DNA of 64,000 nucleotides from Zygaena filipendulae (taxonomy: Eukaryota > Arthropoda > Insecta > Lepidoptera > Zygaenidae), in contig OU015652.1 of NCBI GenBank assembly GCA_907165275.2, positions 2,991,001 to 3,055,000 of the forward strand, given 5' to 3'. This document shows, piece by piece, positions 13,024 through 21,768 of the stretch (positions within the stretch are counted from its first letter, which is position 1; each line of letters starts with the position of its first letter). A program made the translations under genes and the position numbers. The notes beneath the pieces are model-generated. The model was not told where the DNA came from. It did no database searches and worked only from the letters and a program-made list of their open reading frames with translations.

Positions 13024-14934
13024 GGACAATAAATTTAAAAAAAACTATTATTAATACATAATAGCAATAACAACAATAATTTTAACTATCTTTATAAGCG
13101 ACTTAATTGATGTTATTCTCATAATTTGGTTGTTTGATGGTTGGGTCATCACTTAATGTCATTATCTAATGTTGTCTTAATTTGCTTATTGACGTATACC
13201 TATAGTTGCACAATACATAACTTAACCCGAATCTCGAATCTATCACAGTTAGTAGAGTCCGCAAAAGAAATAGGCATATTGTATAATATACCTACATCAT
13301 AAAAGTATAAAATAATAAGGAATTCAGTTCCCATTTCACCGTCGACGGGGACAACTTTTGCTATGGGACCGACTTTGTAGTTTTAGAAGTTTTTTCTTCA
13401 TTTTTAGTGGGTGTGTAGTTGTGTACTAGATTGTGTAGGTATAGTAGTGTCATAGAGTTGCATAGAACGTTAGTTTTGTTCAGGTTAATATGTTACTGGT
13501 CTACTGAACGCTGATGCCGACTATACAAACACAAATTAATGTAACGAGGCTATCGGTGACCCCAATTTCTATATTTTTTATTACGGTTTAATTTATACGA
13601 TCAGAAACATATAATATTTAAATTAGTGATTATATCACATTGATTGTGAGTTGTGACCGCTTTCTATTCAGTTCATCAGACGAATTGTTGTCTTTTCCAA
13701 GTAAAACTTCCTCTCGACTATCGGTTTAAGATATACCGTAGCTAATATATATTATATTATCTGTGACCATAGTTATTAAGTATAATTTACGAAAACATTT
13801 TTTTTTACTTATACGGTAAAATTTTTGTTGTAAGCGGGCTAAATCTGTTTTTTATACTCTCGTGCATAAAACAAACTGGTGCAATTAATTATTTATCACT
13901 GACAAGCTTGTCTGACTGGAATTGTCGTCTTATTTCAACAAATTACTATTGGAGCATAAAACCAATTTTATTCTCGACTTTAATATCCACCCTCGCCTCG
14001 CTCGCTTGATGTTTATTTTATACTGTCTTGTCTTTTATCTATTTCATTCGCATCACTATATCTAGATTGACAGCTGTTTAGTGACATAAAAAACAGGTGT
14101 TGGTAGGTATATAGGTATATAATATATCAGATATTGTACGGTTGGCAAAAGGTTTTTTTTTTATGTATTGCAAAGTTAGAGTTGTTTATTAAGTAGGTAG
14201 GTATATTGCACGCGACAGAGGTCTTACCATTACCACCATGTTATTTTAACATTCAGTACATCGAAATTTCGCCAGTTGTACTTCCAAACTCGCACAATGT
14301 ACCTATACAACGTGTTAATGAATTAACTGAAAACTAGAAAGTAGTTTGCTCAGAATCAACTAGCGAATCGATCGCACTATGTTTTAATATAGGTTATATT
14401 TTTTCATTTTTACTAGCCCATGTCCAAATTATTTATAATACAAGATTTGGCGCGTACGCCGCCCGCAGCAAAAAAAATCGACCGGTAGGCGCAGGCGTAG
14501 CGCTTGGAATTTCGTAGATACGTCACCTCCAAACTAATGTTGAATAACTTTTAAAGTATAAATTTTTTTGACATAAAATATATTTTAATCATAATATTGT
14601 TAATTGTTTTAAATGGGGTGTATCAGGTTTTCAGTTATTTTTTTTTTCTTTCATTAACATCAGTTAATTCATTAACACGTTGTACAAAGTCGAAGAATTA
14701 AACAGATGGTGGTAGGTACGATTATTCCTTCAAGACACATATACATAGGTATAGTACATTTGAGAATATCTATAATTATTACCCTCATTATGTTACCCGA
14801 TCTGAAGTCAACATAAAAATAGATTTAGCAACACTATAATATTATACTCTCCAAAAGACTACTCCTTACCAAAGCGGTTACGTATTTTATTCGTAGTTAT
14901 CTTTATTAGAATATCTTTGTCATGTGAACGCAAA

Positions 14935-15074
14935 TAATCCTTCTTCTAAACCTAACCTTCTAAAACTTCGCAACGGATTTTGATGTGGTCTTTTGTGTGT
15001 GTGAAATTTTTTCCGAATGGAAATTGATAATCTCAAATTTCACATCGATGAAACCACGTGGAACAGCTAGTATA
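14935..15074 (-). repeat. Partial SINE-like repeat, inverted
   Basis: It contains CTTCGCAACGGATTTTGATG and ends with GAAACCACGTGGAACAGCTAG. These match the tail and head of the dispersed CTAGCTG family, but most of the CCGCGG core is lost. Confidence 0.5.
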
Positions 15075-15628
15075 CCTACCATTTATTAAAAACAGACATG
15101 CCAGCCTCCTTACGCTAAAAATTTATTTACTTAAATAAAATCGGTTTTTCTGAACTACCTATAGTTGTTTAAAAAGAAACGCCGAGTTTTACGGCGCATA
15201 CAAACGGAGAAATCAAATGAAATTCCATATTTAAAACTATTAAAGAAACGGACGTTCTATTTTCGAACAATTCGTGTATTCGAATAGATTTAAACAAGCA
15301 GTAAACCGCTAACCGAGTTTGACCCGAATGCGCGCGGTTATGACGTAACTGCAGCGTTGCAGAATCCCAAGGGATGAGCTCATTGACTCCACGCACTCAT
15401 TTGATTTCTATCACTCGTCGTATCACGATATTAATAGAATCTTGTATGTTCTGAAATCATAATTACGAGAATTTTAATAGTATTTGTTATTTTAACGTTA
15501 ATTTAATTATCGCCTACATTTAAATTACATGTTGTATTAGTACAGAAAATACCCTAATAATAATGTTCGCCAATTGTAATTGGTAAACTAGTGTATTTCT
15601 TGTTATTATTATCTCAAAAATCTTTACT

Positions 15629-15856
15629 ACTACAAAAGCAAAAGTGAATTTGTTTGTTTGTTACGCTTTCAAGCCCGGCTCGACCGACCATCATGAAATT
15701 CACGTTATCAGAGATACTTCCCGCCGGAACTCCGAAACAACACGGGTGAAATTGCACTAAATTTTGCATAATACGCGTTGTCAGGGAAGGATTTAGGGTA
15801 CTTTTATCTCAGAATTCCCGCGGAATCTCCGAAATTACCGCGGGGATCGGCTAGTT
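15629..15856 (-). repeat. Dispersed SINE-like repeat, inverted
   Basis: GAATTTGTTTGTTTGTTACG through to CCGCGGGGATCGGCTAG. The gypsy element at 15895 inserted about 40 bp beyond this copy, in an AT-rich stretch of AAT repeats. Confidence 0.6.
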
Positions 15857-15894
15857 CTAAATATATAATAATAAATAATAAATAATAAATATAT

Positions 15895-15999
15895 AGTAAG
15901 ATACGGGGAGTGAATAAATACAAAGACGGAGGTCGGATCACAACTGACTTTAATATTTTAAACACGATAATACAGCTACCCACATAAGCATACCCTACA
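15895..15999 (-). repeat. 3' LTR of the gypsy element
   Basis: On the minus strand it begins TGTAGGGTATG and ends CTTACT, matching 20427-20531 base for base. It contains a TTTAAAATATT stretch shortly before TCAGT (15943-15947), which could be a TATA-like box and arthropod initiator. That role is an inference. Confidence 0.92.
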
Positions 16000-16323
16000 C
16001 GTCCCCCCTTAAAAGGGAATTAACAAAATGGAAAACCAAGCAACACAAAAACATGCACATAAGAAAAATAGGTACAAATAAGCGTATGTAACAAACACTG
16101 GTATAAGCATAGCTTTTTACTATTATAACAATTTTTATTTTTTTTATTTATAACATATTTTAAATTTTAAGTTGCAATTTTTTTTTTTTACAGAGTAATT
16201 TAGAGCTTACTTATTATTCTCTATGGTGTAGGCCTTTTTCTGTAGTTCGATTATTTTAAGTATATTAGTTAAGTACAAATTTTATTAATTTATATTTTAA
16301 CAGGCAAATAGAAAATTTCGGAC
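16000..16323 (-). promoter_or_regulatory. 3' untranslated segment with polypurine tract
   Basis: This non-coding stretch lies between the gag-pol stop and the 3' LTR. On the minus strand the purine run AAGGGGGGACG (about 16000-16010) abuts the LTR and is the expected plus-strand primer. The rest is T- and A-rich with no open frame. Confidence 0.8.
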
Positions 16324-19300
16324 CTAGCCATAATAATTGTGTTTAGCCTTTAGTCGGCATGCGCGGATTGGGCGCATCGCCGGCGCATTAGGTGCGCAGC
16401 CCGGGGCCGGCCCGCCGTCGTCACGACTGTCTGCTCTCGCATCAGGGGTAGGCGTTACAGACTCAGGAGTCGTCCTCGGTGTGGCTTCCTCGTTATGTTC
16501 AGCCGTGCTCGTGTTCATCTGGCCGTTCGTCCCTGAGTTTCTAGCTGTGGTGTTTTTGAGTGGAATCAGTTGGTCGACGTGCCTCTTCCACTCGCTTCCG
16601 TCGGACAACCTTACCCGGTAGGTGAGCGGGGCGTCCCTGGCGCTGACGGTGGCTGGTTGCCACTTGTCGGCGCGCGGCCGGTAGTCCCGAGCCAGCACAG
16701 GCTCACCCGGCTGCACACTGCGCTCGGCAGCTCGGCCCCCGCGCCCCGCGCTCTCCTGCGCGCGCTCCACGCGACTCTGCGCGCTCGGCCGCAGCGCGTC
16801 CAGCCTGCCCCGCAGCCGTCTGCCCAGCATCGCCTCGGCCGGTGCTACCCCCGTAGTGGCGTGCTCGCAGTTACGATATTGAAAAAGGAACCTGGTTACC
16901 GCGATATCCGTGTCGAGGCCCTCGTGCGCGGCTTTCTTCATTGCTCGTTTGACAGTTTTCACGGAGTTCTCGGCGGCTCCATTACCAGCCGGGCGGTAGG
17001 GACTCGTAATCGTATGCGTAATGCAATTTTTGCCCATGTAATCTGCGAATTCCGCCGATCCGAACGGGGGACCGCCGTCGCTTACCACCTGCGTCGGCAA
17101 GCCGAAACGCGCGAACAGTTCGCGCAGCTTGCGCACCGTCGCCGCTGCGTTCGTGCTGCTCATCTTTTGGACCTCGATCCATTTACTGTGTGCGTCCACT
17201 GACACAAGGTAGTGTTTCCCTTGAAACTCTGCGAAATCAATATGGAGCCGCTGCCAGGGCCGCGCCGGAAACACCCACGGGTGCAACGCTGCCCGCGGCG
17301 GCGCGTCGCGCTGTTGCCGGCACGCGCCGCACCCGTTGCCGAGCCGCTCGATGTCCGCGTCGATGTTCGGCCAGTACGCATAGCTGCGCGCTATGCTTTT
17401 CATCTTGACTACGCCCAGGTGCCCTTCGTGCAGCTCGCGTAGCACCTGACCCCTCAGTGCCTCCGGTATCACCACCCGATGATTATACAGAATACAACCT
17501 TGATCGATCGATAAGAGATCTTTTCTATTATAGAAAGGCTTGATCGAATCCGAATCTATTGACGTCGGCCATCCTTCCATCGCATACTTATATATTTTTT
17601 TTAACGTTTCATCACTCTGAGTCTTTAACGCCACCTCCCTAGCGCTGATAGGGAACGAATCCTCCACATAATTGATGTAAGACACCGCGCTCGGTCCCGA
17701 CGCGCTCCTGCGCTCGCCCGGCAACGGCAGGCGTGACAGCGCGTCTACGTTACTATTATCTTTTGACTTCACGAATTCAATATCAAAGTCGTACGCCGCC
17801 AGCTTCGTAGCGTACCTCTGTAGCCTACTAGCGGCCGTCTGCGGCAAGCCCATTTTTGGACCAAATATAAAGGTCAGTGGTTTATGATCGGTTTTGATCG
17901 TAAACCGGCGGCCGTATAGGTACTGATGGTGTTTGACGACCCCGCTCACGATGGCTAACGCTTCTTTATCGAGCTGGCTGTAGGCTCGCTCCGCGCTGTT
18001 GAGCGTGCGCGACGCGAAGCAGACGGGCCGCTCCGCGCCGTCGGGGAAGCGGTGCGACAGCACGCTGCCGATGCCGTACGAGCTGCTATCCACGGCTAGC
18101 ACTAGCGGCAACTCGGGGTCGTAGTGCGCTAACACTTTTGACTTTAACATTTCTTTTTTTATTTCCTTAAAAGCCTTTTCACACTTATCACCCCAGCTCC
18201 AAGGTACATTTTTGCGTAATAAATCGTGCAGGGGGTGAAGTATGTGACTAAAGTTAGGTATAAATTTAGCATAATAATTAATAAGGCCTAAAAATGACCG
18301 CAATTGTGTCACATCACTCGGTGCTGGGGCCTCCACTATTGCCTTAATCTTACAAGGATCCGGGTGCAATCCATATTTATCTATAATAAATCCTACGTAT
18401 GTAATGTTATCTTGCATAAATGTACATTTTTCTAGTTTTATTCGAAGGCCGACCTCGCGCAAACGCTCAAACAACGCTTTTAAATTGGTGATATGTTCTA
18501 CCCTCGTTCTACCTGTTACAGCAATATCATCCAAGAATGCGACTACCCCTCGGAGCCCCTTCAATGTCTCTTCCATAAATTTTTGAAATTTTTCTGGTAT
18601 ACACGTTAGACCGAAGGGCGTACGCCTGTATACGAATGTCCCTACATGAGTTGTGATGGCGGTGCACGCTTGTGACTCCTCCTCCAACATTAATTGTTGA
18701 TAAGCGTTGGTGAGATCGATCTTCGAGTACTGCTCACCCCCACTGAGCGCAGCAAACAGCTCTTCGATCCGTGGCAGTGGGTACGGGTCACGTGATAATT
18801 TAGGGTTAACAGTAACTTTGTAGTCACCGCAGATACGTATGTCACCCGATTTTTTTATGACTGGTACTATAGGCGTGCCATAATCGGAGTAATCGACTTT
18901 ATAAATCGTACCCTCTGCCACTAATCTTTCCAGCTCTAGCTCCACGGGCTTGCGCAATGCGAGCGGCAAGGGCCTGGCTTTTACGAATACTGGGTTTCTA
19001 TCCTTAAATCGAAGTGAAATTTTTTTTGTACAGGTCCCTAAACCGGGCGCGAACACCGTCGGAAATTCGCGCTTAAGTTCATCGACTAAGTTCGTAGCAT
19101 CGGAACTATAAAATAATTGTTCGCAAATGTTAACGCGATCGATTTTTAAACTACTCAGCCAAGTCCTTCCCAGCAGTGGGGGGCCACCGTTTTTGATGAC
19201 AAATAATTTTAAATTTTTCGCACTGTGCTCACCTAGCACTGCGTCGACAACAATGTAACCTATTGGCTCAATAATAGTGCCTGTATATGAACGTAAACAA

Positions 19301-20352
19301 ATACTATCATCTGACCGCAACGGCAAGTTTTTGAAATGTTGTACATAACTCTCGTAATTAATAGTAGATAACTTACTACCCGTGTCCAATTCAAACGTTA
19401 CCCGCTTGCCGTTGATCGCTAATTGCACCCAATATGGTTTGCCGTTCCTATTACACACATTCAAATTGTAAAAATCGCACTCCGATTCACTTTCACTTTC
19501 TATATAATTATGCCTACGCGCCGGTGCGCGCCCCGCACCCCTCTCACTATTTTTACACATCGCCTTCACATGCCCTTTTTGCCTACACATATCGCACGTA
19601 TAATTCTTGAACCGGCACATATCTGCTCGGTGCTCACGCCCGCACCGCCAGCACGAACGAGCGTAGCGCGCGCCGCCGCCGCCGCTCGCGCCAGCACCGC
19701 CGCCGCCGCTCACGCCAGCACCGCCGCTCGGCCCGCCGACCGGCGCGGGGCGCACGCCTCGCGCCGCGCCGCGCCCGGCCGCCGCCTCCACGCTGTGTAG
19801 CGGCTCAGCCGCAGCCGCGCCGTTGCTCGTGCTCGTACCGCTTGCCTGCGCGTGCCGATCCGCCGCTTCGAGTGCGAATGCCAACTCGACTGCTCTTTTG
19901 TACGTCAGTTTGGGTTCTGCGAAGAGTCTGGACCTCATGTCCTCACTCCACAAACCTGACACGAATTGGTCGCGTAGGTTTTCTTCGAGATTACCACGGA
20001 ACTCGCACGTCGTCGCCAAGTGCTTGAGCGCTTGTAAGTAAGCGCCGAGGGACTCGCCTTGCGTCTGTCGTCGCTGTCGGAACAGATGCCTCTCAGCTAT
20101 CTCCGAGCGTTTCGGTTCGAGGTGATCACCGACAATTTTAACTAATTCGCGAAAAGTTTTAGATTCAGGGGTGTCCGGAGCACATAAGTCGCACATCAGG
20201 TCGTACGTGTCCGCCCCGACCACTGTCACCAACGTTGCCACTTGTAACTCGGCTTTTATTTCATTCAAGGTAACGAACTGTTCGACCCGCCGAATGTATG
20301 CAGCCCATTTTTTGCTCGACAGGTCAAAGTTTTCGATTTTACCGATCGGCAT
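16324..20352 (-). CDS. Gag-pol polyprotein of Ty3/gypsy retrotransposon
   Basis: A 1342-residue single-frame polyprotein that would package element RNA, reverse transcribe it and integrate it. Residues 1-170 are a gag-like capsid region. Residues 180-230 are a Gly/Ala-rich linker. Two zinc knuckles follow: C234, C237, H241, C246 (CX2CX3HX4C) and C253, C256, H261, C266 (CX2CX4HX4C). The protease has DTGS at 323-326. The reverse transcriptase has D546 (KIDLTNAY) and FLDD at 606-609. RNase H has D754, E797, D822 and D870. Integrase has H975, H978, C1008, C1011 and the catalytic triad D1039, D1092, E1128 (D,D35E). A Pro/Thr-rich tail ends at TAG. The start ATG at 20352 has A at -3 and lies 74 bases inside the LTR. 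There is no gag/pol frameshift, so how the Gag to Pol ratio is set is unclear. Its GC content is well above the flanking DNA. Identification is secure; clade is tentative. Confidence 0.95.
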   Translation of the reverse strand: MPIGKIENFDLSSKKWAAYIRRVEQFVTLNEIKAELQVATLVTVVGADTYDLMCDLCAPDTPESKTFRELVKIVGDHLEPKRSEIAERHLFRQRRQTQGESLGAYLQALKHLATTCEFRGNLEENLRDQFVSGLWSEDMRSRLFAEPKLTYKRAVELAFALEAADRHAQASGTSTSNGAAAAEPLHSVEAAAGRGAARGVRPAPVGGPSGGAGVSGGGGAGASGGGGARYARSCWRCGREHRADMCRFKNYTCDMCRQKGHVKAMCKNSERGAGRAPARRHNYIESESESECDFYNLNVCNRNGKPYWVQLAINGKRVTFELDTGSKLSTINYESYVQHFKNLPLRSDDSICLRSYTGTIIEPIGYIVVDAVLGEHSAKNLKLFVIKNGGPPLLGRTWLSSLKIDRVNICEQLFYSSDATNLVDELKREFPTVFAPGLGTCTKKISLRFKDRNPVFVKARPLPLALRKPVELELERLVAEGTIYKVDYSDYGTPIVPVIKKSGDIRICGDYKVTVNPKLSRDPYPLPRIEELFAALSGGEQYSKIDLTNAYQQLMLEEESQACTAITTHVGTFVYRRTPFGLTCIPEKFQKFMEETLKGLRGVVAFLDDIAVTGRTRVEHITNLKALFERLREVGLRIKLEKCTFMQDNITYVGFIIDKYGLHPDPCKIKAIVEAPAPSDVTQLRSFLGLINYYAKFIPNFSHILHPLHDLLRKNVPWSWGDKCEKAFKEIKKEMLKSKVLAHYDPELPLVLAVDSSSYGIGSVLSHRFPDGAERPVCFASRTLNSAERAYSQLDKEALAIVSGVVKHHQYLYGRRFTIKTDHKPLTFIFGPKMGLPQTAASRLQRYATKLAAYDFDIEFVKSKDNSNVDALSRLPLPGERRSASGPSAVSYINYVEDSFPISAREVALKTQSDETLKKIYKYAMEGWPTSIDSDSIKPFYNRKDLLSIDQGCILYNHRVVIPEALRGQVLRELHEGHLGVVKMKSIARSYAYWPNIDADIERLGNGCGACRQQRDAPPRAALHPWVFPARPWQRLHIDFAEFQGKHYLVSVDAHSKWIEVQKMSSTNAAATVRKLRELFARFGLPTQVVSDGGPPFGSAEFADYMGKNCITHTITSPYRPAGNGAAENSVKTVKRAMKKAAHEGLDTDIAVTRFLFQYRNCEHATTGVAPAEAMLGRRLRGRLDALRPSAQSRVERAQESAGRGGRAAERSVQPGEPVLARDYRPRADKWQPATVSARDAPLTYRVRLSDGSEWKRHVDQLIPLKNTTARNSGTNGQMNTSTAEHNEEATPRTTPESVTPTPDARADSRDDGGPAPGCAPNAPAMRPIRACRLKAKHNYYG

Positions 20353-20408
20353 GTTGAATATTTAGGTAAATAAAAACGATTACACTATTATTGGCACACT
20401 TTCCGCGA

Positions 20409-20427
20409 ATTTTTATCCTCGTCGCCA
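20409..20427 (-). promoter_or_regulatory. Primer-binding site of the gypsy element
   Basis: Immediately inside the 5' LTR the minus strand reads TGGCGACGAGGATAAAA. The leading TGG is the usual complement of a tRNA CCA end. Its T is also the last base of the LTR repeat, so the site overlaps the LTR by one base. The matching tRNA cannot be named without a tRNA set. Confidence 0.7.
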
Positions 20428-20531
20428 GTAAGATACGGGGAGTGAATAAATACAAAGACGGAGGTCGGATCACAACTGACTTTAATATTTTAAACACGAT
20501 AATACAGCTACCCACATAAGCATACCCTACA
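20427..20531 (-). repeat. 5' LTR of the gypsy element
   Basis: Identical to 15895-15999. On the minus strand this copy would drive transcription. A TCAGT initiator-like motif at 20475-20479 follows a TTTAAAATATT stretch. Confidence 0.92.
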
Positions 20532-20951
20532 ATATAATAAAGTCTCCATTAACCGTTTGGTACACACGCCCCAAAGTGACTTGCAAAATAATAAATATTA
20601 CTTAGCTTGCTGCATGTGTGAAAACGTATATTGCATGTAGGTACATCGTACATTGTACATTGTACGTGTAACGTGTTATCAAATTGTTCATCACGCGTTG
20701 TAATGGGTAATTTTTTCACTTTCATGCCTACAGCATGGCATTTAGTCTACTTAGGTAGGTGTATGTTTTGTACCTATGTAGAGCATTTCATAAGAAAGAA
20801 ACTAAAGGACGCGTTGTTGAAAGGATATATTGTATTTCGGTAACGGGTCCCGGTATTTACTTCTATTCCTACTTAAACTTATTACTTACCTAGATTACCC
20901 ACGAGTTTTCTACCCATGAGTGTTCCATATTTTTAGGTTTAAAGACCACAT

Positions 20952-21145
20952 TATTATAGTAAATGAAAATGTAAGTTTATTTGTTACTTTGTTGTTACGC
21001 TTTCACGCCTTAACTACTCAACCAATCATCGTGATTTTTTGCATACTCGTTGTTAAAGGTACAGAGAAGGACTTAGGGTACTTTTATCCCAGATTTCCCG
21101 CGGAAATTTATCGCGAGTGAAACCGCGGGGAACAGCTAATAATAT
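20952..21145 (-). repeat. Dispersed SINE-like repeat, inverted
   Basis: TTGTTACGCTTTCACGCC, CAGAGAAGGACTTAGGGTAC and GTGAAACCGCGGGGAACAG are all present. This is one of the better-preserved inverted copies. Confidence 0.7.
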
Positions 21146-21591
21146 ATTATGTGTATATACATATGTGTGTTGGCAGACAGTGTAGGCCTTGTGGACCTAA
21201 AATCTACATCAAGTTGTATTTACGTATATATCGAACAACTGTTAGAAGCACAGTAGGGCAGCAAAATTAATTTGTTTTCATCAAATATTCATGTATAACT
21301 AAAGCGTTTCCAAGACATTCCTAAAATAGACACACCTACCCTTAGGCGAAATTCGGTAAATATTCAGTACAGTCGGCAGACCTTAATATTTGTGTGCCCT
21401 TTTGATGTCCCGTCGCGGCCGCCTGCTAAATGGCTACGCCCTGTCTCACATTCTGCCCTTGATCGGTCCTATTTACCGTCTGATTGGAAATTAGGTAATA
21501 ATTGACCTGTATTCGAGAAATTTCAATTATTGTGTATCGATCATTAATTAGCTGTCGCCGGCGGCTCCGCTCGCACGGCGTATGGTTGTTG

Positions 21592-21768
21592 AACACTAAC
21601 CGCCGCACTCAGAGTCGGCTTTAATGATTACTTAGTTAAGTATAGATTTTTAAAACGAAATTGCCCCATCAATTTACTAAACGTCTCTGATTGCGGCAAT
21701 TTCGTTTTAAAAATCTATACTTAACTAAGTAATCATTAAAGTCGCCTCTGAGTGCGGCGGTTAGTGTT
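21592..21768. repeat. Palindromic MITE, AACACTAACCGCCGCACTC ends
   Basis: Two arms of roughly 75 bp, almost perfectly complementary, flank a short AT-rich centre. The arms share TTAATGATTACTTAGTTAAG and its reverse complement. Older relatives with the same TTAATGATTACTTA core lie at 56384-56617 and 58508-58755. The near-perfect arms suggest this is the youngest of the three. No coding capacity. Confidence 0.8.

Larger units (their letters stand above)
1..15894. other. Gene-poor AT-rich region with dispersed repeats
   Basis: I see no supported protein-coding exon here. The short open frames are isolated, have no recognisable domain, and mostly coincide with repeats. The stretch holds dispersed SINE-like repeats (about 5508, 9071, 10283, 12706, 14935, 15629), MITE-like inverted repeats (1809-2057, 12106-12297), a tRNA-like SINE head (11230-11303) and a LINE-tail-like fragment (11530-11790). 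It may be intergenic or a long upstream intron of the RhoGAP gene at 27406. I cannot tell which. Confidence 0.6.
15895..20531 (-). mobile_element. Complete Ty3/gypsy LTR retrotransposon (mag-like)
   Basis: A 4637-bp element flanked by two 105-bp direct repeats that are identical by eye, with a 4-bp target duplication ATAT (15891-15894 and 20532-20535). Read on the minus strand, the order is 5' LTR, primer-binding site, a single 1342-codon gag-pol frame, about 320 bp of non-coding DNA, a polypurine tract and the 3' LTR. The pol order protease, reverse transcriptase, RNase H, integrase is that of Ty3/gypsy elements. The very short LTRs and two CCHC knuckles recall the mag lineage first described in silkworm, but that placement is inferred. 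No envelope gene is present. Identical LTRs and an intact frame suggest a recent, possibly active insertion. Confidence 0.93.

Noticed and set aside
16570..17202. 210-codon plus-strand frame inside the gypsy element
   Set aside because: It is antisense to the integrase region and has no recognisable motif; a shadow of GC-rich pol.
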